The translations under genes and the position numbers were made by a program. From Nocardia lijiangensis NBRC 108240 (lineage in GTDB: Bacteria; Actinomycetota; Actinomycetes; Mycobacteriales; Mycobacteriaceae): 41,544 nt of DNA. The stretch covers positions 1 through 41,544 of the forward strand of contig NZ_BDBP01000063.1 in NCBI RefSeq assembly GCF_001613045.1, written 5' to 3'. Shown in pieces: positions 24,950 through 33,569 of this stretch. The notes beneath the pieces were generated by a model. It was not told the DNA's origin. It did not search any database and worked only from the letters and a program-made list of their open reading frames with translations. Numbering within the stretch: position 1 is the first letter of the stretch; each line of letters begins with the position of its first letter.

Positions 24950-26264
24950 AGCGTGGGGTGACTATGATTCTGGCTTTCCGACGCGGCACGGTGGTGATGT
25001 TTCGCACCCGTCCGCGCTCGGGTCGCGGGTCGGCAGGCGCCAGCGTGTGCCGGGTGAGAACCTCGCGTAAGACCGCCGTCCCCTCCATGAGCGCGAACCC
25101 GGCGCCGAGGCAGCGGCGCACGCCGCCGCCGAACGGCAGCCACGTGTTCGGCTCGACCTCGCCGTCCAGGAACCGCGCCGGGCGGAAGGTCGCGACGTCG
25201 GGGAAGTTCTCGGCGCGGCGGTGCGCCAGGAAGATCGAGCAGCTGACCGTGGTGCCCGCGGGCAGCCGCCATTCGCCGATGGTGATCTCCTCGGTGAGTT
25301 TGCGTACCGCACCGGGGATCACCGTGTGCAGGCGCATGGCCTCCTTCAGCACGGCCTCCACGGCCTTGTCGTCGTCGGCGCGCGCGGCTTCGTACGTCGC
25401 GTGCTGAAGCTCGGGGTCGGCGGCGAGTTCGTAGAGCGCCCAGGAGAGCGCGGCCGCGGTGGTCTCGTGTCCGGCCAGCAACAGGGTGACCAGCTGATCG
25501 CGCAGTTCCGCGTCCGTCAACGGCGCTTCGTCGCCGCCGACCTGGAGCAGGCGCGAGAGCACGTCGGTGCGGTCGGCCAGATCGGGCGCCGCCCTGCGCT
25601 CGGCGATCTCGCGTGAGAGCAGGTCGTCGATGGCTCCGAGAGTGTCGTGGAAGCTCCGCCACGGCCGATACCGCTGCAGTTGCGGCATGCGCAGTCCCGC
25701 GTATTGCAGCGGGCCGACGTTCACGATGCGGTGCAGCCGCGGCGCGAGCTCCGCGCGGGTGCGCTCGTCGGTGACGCCGAAGACCACCCGCATGATGACC
25801 TCGAGGGTCAGCGCGTTCATCCGGTCCAGCGTGACGACGGTCGACCCCGGCCGCCAGCGTCCGGTCTCCGCCGCGGCGATCTCGGACACCACTGCCCGAT
25901 AGCCGCGCAGAGCAGCGCCGTTGAACGCGGGCATAAGCAGTTTGCGCGCCCTGGCGTGCTCGGCCTCGTCGGTCAGCAGCACCGAATGCGGCCCCATCAC
26001 CGGACGGAGGATGTTGTTCGCCTCGCCCGCGTGCATATCGTGCGGGTCTCCGGCGAAGATCTTCCTCAGATGCTCGGGACGGGAGAACACCACCAGCCGG
26101 TCGGCGAACGGCGGAATTCGCAGCGAGAAGACGTCGCCGTAGCGGCGTCGCAGCACCGGCAGCAGCGCGGCGCGGTACTGGAGGTAGAGATAGCTCTGCG
26201 CGAACACCGGCAGCGCCGGGCCCGGCGGGTACTCCGCGACCGTCGGTGCGTGTCCTCGGCTCAT
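24948..26264 (-). CDS. Cytochrome P450 (first of two)
   Basis: 438 residues. The I-helix oxygen site is LLLAGHETTA, the K-helix ExxR is KEAMR, and the heme loop FGGGVRRCLGAGFALME has its ligand at C385. The overall type, with an N-terminal YPPGPALPVF segment and a FxxGxxRCxGAxFA heme signature, resembles CYP135/CYP138-like mycobacterial enzymes; the subfamily is a guess. It inserts oxygen into an unknown substrate and needs a ferredoxin/reductase, none of which is encoded nearby. GGAGGAGG stands just before ATG 26264. A stem-loop separates it from the upstream P450. Its stop codon lies at the outer end of the inverted-repeat element, and the C-terminus appears complete. Confidence 0.94.
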   Translation of the reverse strand: MSRGHAPTVAEYPPGPALPVFAQSYLYLQYRAALLPVLRRRYGDVFSLRIPPFADRLVVFSRPEHLRKIFAGDPHDMHAGEANNILRPVMGPHSVLLTDEAEHARARKLLMPAFNGAALRGYRAVVSEIAAAETGRWRPGSTVVTLDRMNALTLEVIMRVVFGVTDERTRAELAPRLHRIVNVGPLQYAGLRMPQLQRYRPWRSFHDTLGAIDDLLSREIAERRAAPDLADRTDVLSRLLQVGGDEAPLTDAELRDQLVTLLLAGHETTAAALSWALYELAADPELQHATYEAARADDDKAVEAVLKEAMRLHTVIPGAVRKLTEEITIGEWRLPAGTTVSCSIFLAHRRAENFPDVATFRPARFLDGEVEPNTWLPFGGGVRRCLGAGFALMEGTAVLREVLTRHTLAPADPRPERGRVRNITTVPRRKARIIVTPR

Positions 26265-26285
26265 CGGTCCTCCTCCCGGGGCTTC

Positions 26286-26324
26286 CGTGCGGGTGCGCCG
26301 AGCTCAGCCTGGCACACCCGCACG
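26286..26324 (-). terminator. Strong stem-loop between the two P450 genes
   Basis: The arms CGTGCGGGTGTGCC and GGCGCACCCGCACG (minus-strand reading) pair over 14 bp with one G-T pair and an 11-base loop. No T run follows. It could stop or reduce transcription from the upstream P450 into the downstream one, or protect the upstream message. Confidence 0.55.
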
Positions 26325-26377
26325 ATCCTCGGAACCCTCGTTTGCGTCGCTGTGGAAAGACGCCGGGCTGTGGAGGA

Positions 26378-27604
<1,227 letters not shown>

Positions 27605-27933
27605 GATCGAATGGCCTTCCCCAGTCGCGAGTTGTGTTGCGCCCCTTCGATAGTGTCACGGGTCACGAGTGTCGGCCAGTGTCGTCGGCGCCACCCGAAT
27701 CGTCGCGACGGCGCGGAGCAGCGGAGATCTCGGGACGGCCTGTTCGGTTCGATGCACCATGCGGCGACCCGGCCGCACGCCGAGATGGCGGTGCCGCATA
27801 GTCCCCCTGGTACGGAAGCGAAAGAGCCGATAGACCTGCGCTGCCGATTCGGTGACGCCATGATGTCCACTATGGGCACACAGCTGCAGGGTGGCGCTGC
27901 CGCGCAGACGGAGCGGGCGACCCAGGCGCCGAG
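27605..27933. other. Divergent promoter region between P450 and iniC
   Basis: 329 bases without a supported gene. It must serve both the P450 group and iniC. No clear operator or paired promoter hexamers were recognised. A minus open frame over 27601-28182 overlaps iniC and is rejected. Confidence 0.5.
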
Positions 27934-29406
27934 ATGAACGGCGGGGCGCCGATCGCGAGGGTGGACAGAATCATCGAGGGGGCCCACCGCGTCTACTTCG
28001 GTAACCGTGCCGTCACCGATCGCCTCGAGGCGGGTGCGCGACGACTCCGCGAACCGCTGCGAATCGCCCTGGCCGGTGCGCTGAAAGCAGGCAAGTCGAC
28101 GCTGCTCAACGCACTCGTCGGCCAAGACATCGCCCCGACCGACGCCACCGAATGCACGCGCGTCGTGACCTGGTACCGGCACGGCCCCACGCCGGCGGTC
28201 ACTGCCCGGCTCACCAGCGGCCGGTCGGAGAACGTGCCGATACAGCGGGCAGCAGGTGGTCTGACATTCGACCTCGGCAGGCTCACGGCGGCGCAGGTCG
28301 ATCGAATCGACGTCGACTGGCCGCTGCGCCGCCTAGAGCGCACCACGATCATCGACACACCCGGGACCGGATCGCTGTCGAAGGACGTGTCCGTGCGCAC
28401 GCTGCGATTGCTGACTCCCGACGACGGCTCTGCCGGAGCTGACGCGGTGGTCTATCTGTTTCGCTCCCTCGACGATGCCGACCTCGCACTGATCCATCGA
28501 ATCGGCGAGTACGTCGGCGGCAGCGGCGGGCCGCTCGGCATCGTCGGCGTCGTCTCGCGGGCGGACGAACTCGGTGCGGGCCGCCCGGAGGCGATGCACT
28601 CCGCCCGCGCGGCGGCCAAAGACTTCACTCGCGAGTTGGAGAGGACGGGCCTGTGCCAGGCGGCCGTACCGGTTGCGGGTTTGCTCGCGTTCACCGCGAA
28701 GACCCTTCGGCAGGCCGAGTTCGCAGCACTGCGCCGGCTCGCCGAGGTCGCTCCGGCCGACCTGGAATCGGCCATGCTCTCGACCGATCGATTCCAGCGG
28801 GCCGAAGATCTGCCGGTCGACGCCGCGACTCGACAGCACCTCGTCCGGCGTCTCGGTCTGTTCGGAATTCGTATGACGCTGACTCGATTACGGGCCGGTA
28901 CCAGCGATGCACCGACTCTGGCCGACGAACTGATCGCGCGCAGCGGCATCGGCGAACTCGAGCGCGTGATCGACATTCAATTCGGCCAGCGTGCCGACGA
29001 ATTGAAGGCGCACACCGCTCTGCTGATGCTGAAGCAGATATTCGACGCGAACCCGGCCGCGCAGGCAACGCCGCTCGGCGGCGAAGTCGCACAACTGCTC
29101 GCCAATGTGCACGGCTTTCACGAACTCCGTCTGCTCAGTCGTCTCCGTTCGACCAAGACGGTGCTGTCCGACGACGAACTCACCGACCTGCAGCGCATGA
29201 TCGGCGGGCAGGGAACCGGACCTGCCGAACGCTTGGGAATCGAACCGTTCGCGGTCGCGGGCGTGGGCCAGGACGTCGCATTGGCCGAAATCAGACGATG
29301 GCGAGCCCGTGGCGAACATCCGCTCGCGGATCAGTTCACGGCCAACGCTTGCATGGTGGCGGCACGCAGCGCCGAAGGTGTCCTCAGCGAGCTGCGCCGG
29401 CGTTGA
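27934..29406 (+). CDS. iniC: IniC-type dynamin-like GTPase
   Basis: 490 residues against 493 for M. tuberculosis IniC as I remember it. Conservation around LRIALAG-x-LKAGKSTL and APTDATExTRVVTW is very high. GTPase motifs: G1 GALKAGKS (48-55), G2 T75 region, G3 DTPG (141-144), G4 SRAD (208-211). Bacterial dynamin-like proteins bind and remodel membranes using GTP. In mycobacteria iniC belongs to the iniBAC operon induced by cell-wall inhibitors such as isoniazid and ethambutol. Here it is on the opposite strand from iniA and converges on the Hsp70-like gene, with 43 bases between stops. It has no membrane segment of its own and probably pairs with IniA; that pairing is inference. Confidence 0.92.
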   Translation: MNGGAPIARVDRIIEGAHRVYFGNRAVTDRLEAGARRLREPLRIALAGALKAGKSTLLNALVGQDIAPTDATECTRVVTWYRHGPTPAVTARLTSGRSENVPIQRAAGGLTFDLGRLTAAQVDRIDVDWPLRRLERTTIIDTPGTGSLSKDVSVRTLRLLTPDDGSAGADAVVYLFRSLDDADLALIHRIGEYVGGSGGPLGIVGVVSRADELGAGRPEAMHSARAAAKDFTRELERTGLCQAAVPVAGLLAFTAKTLRQAEFAALRRLAEVAPADLESAMLSTDRFQRAEDLPVDAATRQHLVRRLGLFGIRMTLTRLRAGTSDAPTLADELIARSGIGELERVIDIQFGQRADELKAHTALLMLKQIFDANPAAQATPLGGEVAQLLANVHGFHELRLLSRLRSTKTVLSDDELTDLQRMIGGQGTGPAERLGIEPFAVAGVGQDVALAEIRRWRARGEHPLADQFTANACMVAARSAEGVLSELRRR

Positions 29407-29449
29407 GAACCAGTGCGGCCGGGGCGTATCGCCGGTAGGGACTGGACGA

Positions 29450-31522
29450 TCAAGGTGTGCTCGTCCCGGTCCCACCGGTACCCGCACCCGTGCCGCCCGT
29501 AGCGGTGCCAGTCGGCGCCGGGCCCGTACCACCCGCGCCCGCACCATTCGCCCCACCTGAACCCGAACCGGTCGAACCAGTGTCATTCGCCCCACCGGTA
29601 CCCGAACCGCCACCGGCCGGAGCCTGACCCGCACCACCCGTGTCCGCACCATTCGTCCCACCCGAACCCGAACCACCGCCAGCCGGAGCCTGACCCGCGC
29701 CCCCACCATTCGCCCCACCCGAACCCGCACCGGTCGAACCCGTGCCGTCCGACCCGCCGGTACCGGTGCCCGTGCCGTTCGTTCCACCCGAACCCGCACC
29801 GGTCGAACCGGTGCCGTTCGCCCCACCGGTACCCGAACCACCACCGGACGGAGCCTGACCCGCGCCTCCACCATTCGCCCCATCCGAACCCGAACCGGTC
29901 GGACCAGTGCCATTCGACCCACCGGCACCGGCACCGCCACCCGCCGGGGCTTGACCCGCGCCCCCACCATTCGCCCCACCCGAACCCGAACCGGTCGAAC
30001 CGGTCCCGTTCGCCCCACCGGCACCCGAACCACCACCGGACGGAGCCTGACCAGCACCGCTCCCAGTCGAGCCGGTGTCGCTCGCCCCACCGGTGCCGGT
30101 CCGACCGGTTCCCGTGCCGGTGCCATCTGGGCGTTCTGCGTTCGGCCCGGCGGGCGGAATCAACACCTGCTCGTTCACCGCGGGCTTCGGCCCGGTTCCC
30201 GGCCCTGCGATCGCGAAGACTCCGACAACTCCCGCAGCGAGAGCAGCAATCGCTGCCGCGGCGAGATAGGTCCGCTGACGACGCCCGCCGGTCACTTCGC
30301 CACCCCCGGTGCGCTCCGCCGCCACCGAGGCAGGGGGCGCGATGGCCATCGGCGGCTTGCTCGCGACCGCGCCTGCGGACGGATCCGGCTCGGATTCTCG
30401 CTTCGGAGTAGGGGGTTTCGCTTCCGGAATGGACGACACCGGCACCGATGCGGCGGCACTCACCGAGGAACGTGCCAGGAGAGCAGCGCCCTTCGCCGAG
30501 GTGAGAAGAGGTTCTGGTTCCCCCGTCACCGGCACGTGGAACTCCGAAGACAGCAACTCGGCGACGAGCGGGGTCGCCGCGGCACCACCGGCCAGCACGA
30601 CCGCTCGTACCTCACGAGCGTCGATGTCATTGGCGCGCAAGGCCTCTCCGACAAGTCCGACGGATCCGGCGACCGGCTCTCTGATCAACTCCTCCAGTTC
30701 GGAGCGGACGAGCCGGACATCGTGGCGCACGCGCCCCAGTTCCACCTCGACCACCGCCGCCGTTTCGGCGGAAAGCGTTTCCTTGGCCTGCCTGCAGCGC
30801 GAACGCACTGCGCGCAGCGGCGCCAGCAAAGCGGGGTCCGCGAGGTCCACGTCGGCGAGTTCCCCGTCCAGCGCCCGGAGAACCTGCTGCACGATGGCGT
30901 CATCGATGTGCGAACCACCGAATTCCGCACTCCGGATGGTGCTGCCGATCTGCTGGGTACCGCGGGCCACAGAGACGCTAAGGCCGTTGCCTCCGAGGTC
31001 GTACACCACCACGGCGCCGTCGTCGGGAAGCCCGCGGAGCGACTCGACCCGGGCGAGGACCGAGTCGACTTCGGTCACGAGTGCCACGCCGGTCATGTCC
31101 ATCCGGTCGAGCGCCTCGCGAAGCGCCTGCACTCCGTGCGGCTTCCAGTGGCTGGGATAGGTCGCCGCGATGGCGGGAGGCCCGGTGAACGCACCGGCCG
31201 AATACCGCGTCAGATACCGCACCGCGCCGGCGACGAGAGCTTCCGGCCGATGGGCGGACCCGTCGGCGGCGATGAGATCGATCGGGTCACCGACCCGGTC
31301 GACGAACCCGTTGACGGCAAGCCCGGGGGCCATCGAGCTTGCGTCGTCAGCGAGCGGAGCGAGTGTCGGCGCCATGTCGTGCGACATGATCAACGTCGCT
31401 GCGTGCCGGGACGTTGCGGGACTCGACGCGCCTCGCGCAGCAGCCGCCGCCCGCGGCGATTCCGCCTCGGCGGCGGTAGCGAAACAGACCGTGCCGATCT
31501 TGATGCCAAGACTGCCCGACAT
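29450..31522 (-). CDS. Hsp70-like ATPase with membrane segment and Gly-rich outer tail
   Basis: 690 residues. Residues 1-350 are an actin/Hsp70-type nucleotide-binding domain. Phosphate-1 LGIKIGT (5-11) has Lys where DnaK has the conserved Asp, phosphate-2 is VVYDLGGNG (172-180), and the adenosine motif is VVLAGGAAATPLVA (308-321). A Pro-rich linker follows, then RRQR and a membrane helix at about 419-440. Residues 467-690 are almost only Gly, Thr, Ser, Asn and Ala with recurring GQAP(A/S)GGG. By the positive-inside rule the ATPase is cytoplasmic and the tail outside. There is no substrate-binding domain or C-terminal lid, so it is not a regular chaperone. GAGAGGA is 5 bases before ATG 31522. 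It sits 88 bases after iniA, probably in the same operon. Confidence 0.85.
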   Translation of the reverse strand: MSGSLGIKIGTVCFATAAEAESPRAAAAARGASSPATSRHAATLIMSHDMAPTLAPLADDASSMAPGLAVNGFVDRVGDPIDLIAADGSAHRPEALVAGAVRYLTRYSAGAFTGPPAIAATYPSHWKPHGVQALREALDRMDMTGVALVTEVDSVLARVESLRGLPDDGAVVVYDLGGNGLSVSVARGTQQIGSTIRSAEFGGSHIDDAIVQQVLRALDGELADVDLADPALLAPLRAVRSRCRQAKETLSAETAAVVEVELGRVRHDVRLVRSELEELIREPVAGSVGLVGEALRANDIDAREVRAVVLAGGAAATPLVAELLSSEFHVPVTGEPEPLLTSAKGAALLARSSVSAAASVPVSSIPEAKPPTPKRESEPDPSAGAVASKPPMAIAPPASVAAERTGGGEVTGGRRQRTYLAAAAIAALAAGVVGVFAIAGPGTGPKPAVNEQVLIPPAGPNAERPDGTGTGTGRTGTGGASDTGSTGSGAGQAPSGGGSGAGGANGTGSTGSGSGGANGGGAGQAPAGGGAGAGGSNGTGPTGSGSDGANGGGAGQAPSGGGSGTGGANGTGSTGAGSGGTNGTGTGTGGSDGTGSTGAGSGGANGGGAGQAPAGGGSGSGGTNGADTGGAGQAPAGGGSGTGGANDTGSTGSGSGGANGAGAGGTGPAPTGTATGGTGAGTGGTGTSTP
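29453..30125 (-). repeat. Gly-rich tail repeats, about 96-bp units
   Basis: The DNA of the Hsp70-like tail is built from imperfect units of about 96 bases (32 residues, of the type GTGSTGSGSGGAN plus GGGAGQAPAGGG plus SGTGGAN), some shortened. Units are highly similar at DNA level, so length variation between strains is likely. Confidence 0.8.
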
Positions 31523-31610
31523 GAAATCCTCTCGGTAGATAGTCGCGCTCACCTGCGCATATCACTGTCGCTCGAGCACGGATCGACAACTAGATCCACA
31601 ACGTGCTGAA

Positions 31611-33569
31611 TCAGACCCCACGGGGTGTTGTGTTGGTTCCCCCAAGGTGGGCCGGGACTTGGCCGAGGCGATCTCGCGACCGCACGGCAGACAACCGGGT
31701 GATCCCTTCGCGGACCGTGGTCAGCACGGCCAGCTTCTTCTCGACTTCGGCCGCACGTTTTTCCCGCTCGGCGACCTCCATGCCGACCGCCTCTTGCGCC
31801 GCCTTCATCGAACTCTGCAGCGACGCCAACGCCTGATCGGCAGATTCCTTGAAGTGATCGCGCAGCTCTCGCTGCACATTCCGGAGGCGATCCCGGGAGA
31901 GCTTGTGCACCTGGAAGGACACGTCGTCGATGTACTTTCGCAGCGTGGCCTGCGCTTCGCTGCGCCGACGGGCAATCCGGCCCGCGCGGTCCTGCTGGTA
32001 TGCCTTCACACCGAGCACGACGCCTGCCCCGATCGTGAGCGGATTCATCATCGCGGCACCGATCATCGTGGCGCCCATGCCGATCATCATCGCGCCGCTG
32101 TAGCCACCGCGCACCGCGGTCAAGCCCTTGTCCGCCAGCGAAACCTTGGTGTCGCTCAGCTCGCCGATTCGCAGACCGGAGTCGATGAGGTCGCCCGCGC
32201 AGACGGCATCGAGCGCGGGGAGTTCGGCGCAGGTGCCGTCCACGGCGAACGATGCCGCCACCCGCTCGGCCAGTACCTGTGCGGACTGGAACGCCCAGAC
32301 GAAATTGTCGCTGACCGCGACGCTCACCTGCTCCTGCACCCAACCGGTCAGCAGCGGCCACTTCTTGTCAGGATCGCCGTCCGCTAGCTCGGACTCGATG
32401 TGCTTGTTGATGCTCCGCAGCCGTTCCCGGAGATCGTGGTCGATCTCGGAATTGAGGTCCGCGACACCGTCGTTCAGTACTTGCTGCCACGACTTCGCGG
32501 ACTTGACCTGCTCATCCGACATCACCTTCCGAGCCTTCAGCTCGCCGGTCACGCGCTGGTGGAACTCCGGGTCGCGCAGTGACTTGATTTCCGCCTCGAA
32601 CGGAACGGTCAGGTGGTGCGCGACGGACTCGAGATCCCGCGCCATGCGGACGCGCCGCTTGGTTCCTACGTCGGCGAGGACCTCGGTGTGGAGAAACCGA
32701 AGCAGCTCGGGACAGCCGGATTCGGCGTTGAGTTCCTTGTCACCGAGACGTATCGCGTGGCCGCGCAGTGTCGACGACACCGGAATGATCCGGCAGCTCA
32801 CCCCGCCGTCGGCGAGGTGACGCCGGTTGGCGTCCGCGATCCGGCGCCACTCGGGGTAGAGGTCGACCTTGGTCGCCGCGATGACCGCCGTGGGGCACAG
32901 TCCGATCACCTGTTGCACGAACCGGAATTCGGGTGCGGTGAACTCCTGGCTGGCGTCGCTGACGATGACGACCGCGTCGGCCAGCGCCACCTCGTTCAGC
33001 ACTCGTGCGACATGCCGCTGGCCGGCGCCGGCGACGCCGGGGGTGTCGACGATGGCCAGACCGCCTGCCAGCATCGCGGAATCGACGCCGACCTCCGTGT
33101 GCATCACCCGCCACCCTCGTGCTCGCGGAGACGTCGCCAGATCGGTCTGTAGTTCACTGGGTGGCAAGGGAACCGCGGCGGAGGTTGCGCCGCCGGGCTT
33201 CTCTACGACCAAGCGCGCGGCTGGTTTGTCCGCGTGCCGGACGACCGTGACCACGGAGGTGGCGCGACGGTCACCGGCGACGCACACCTGCTTGCCGAGC
33301 AGGGCATTGATCAGTTGACTCTTGCCCTGCTGGCGCAACCCGACGAAGGCGACCCGCACGGAAGCATCGGCGGACCGGCGCCGCACGGCGTCGAGGGTGC
33401 CGAGCAGGTCGGCCCGATCGGCCGACCGTGCGAGCCGAGCCAGCTGCTCGATCAGGGCCGGGACGGCCGCGACATCGCGGCCGTCCCGCTTCTCAGGTGA
33501 CGGCTTACCGGCGTCCTCCCGATCGGTGTGCCGGGCAGAGACACCCGCCGGTGGTTGCTGTGTCCTCAT
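31611..33569 (-). CDS. iniA: IniA-type dynamin-like GTPase
   Basis: 652 residues against about 640 for M. tuberculosis IniA. Motifs: G1 GLRQQGKS (77-84), T104 in the switch I area, G3 DTPG (175-178), G4 TKVD (233-236). The rest is a helical bundle. A hydrophobic stretch at about 485-520 (MMIGMGATMIGAAMMNPLTI) matches the membrane-inserting tip of IniA. The C-terminal helices are rich in Arg and Glu. Mycobacterial IniA remodels membranes by GTP hydrolysis and is linked to tolerance of cell-wall drugs. The ATG overlaps the preceding stop in TGATG, so translation is coupled to the iniB-position gene. The Hsp70-like gene follows. Confidence 0.93.
   Translation of the reverse strand: MRTQQPPAGVSARHTDREDAGKPSPEKRDGRDVAAVPALIEQLARLARSADRADLLGTLDAVRRRSADASVRVAFVGLRQQGKSQLINALLGKQVCVAGDRRATSVVTVVRHADKPAARLVVEKPGGATSAAVPLPPSELQTDLATSPRARGWRVMHTEVGVDSAMLAGGLAIVDTPGVAGAGQRHVARVLNEVALADAVVIVSDASQEFTAPEFRFVQQVIGLCPTAVIAATKVDLYPEWRRIADANRRHLADGGVSCRIIPVSSTLRGHAIRLGDKELNAESGCPELLRFLHTEVLADVGTKRRVRMARDLESVAHHLTVPFEAEIKSLRDPEFHQRVTGELKARKVMSDEQVKSAKSWQQVLNDGVADLNSEIDHDLRERLRSINKHIESELADGDPDKKWPLLTGWVQEQVSVAVSDNFVWAFQSAQVLAERVAASFAVDGTCAELPALDAVCAGDLIDSGLRIGELSDTKVSLADKGLTAVRGGYSGAMMIGMGATMIGAAMMNPLTIGAGVVLGVKAYQQDRAGRIARRRSEAQATLRKYIDDVSFQVHKLSRDRLRNVQRELRDHFKESADQALASLQSSMKAAQEAVGMEVAEREKRAAEVEKKLAVLTTVREGITRLSAVRSRDRLGQVPAHLGGTNTTPRGV

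Noticed and set aside
29453..30125. CRISPR-like regular repeats
   Set aside because: Units are adjacent and coding, with no unique spacers; they are Gly-rich protein repeats.
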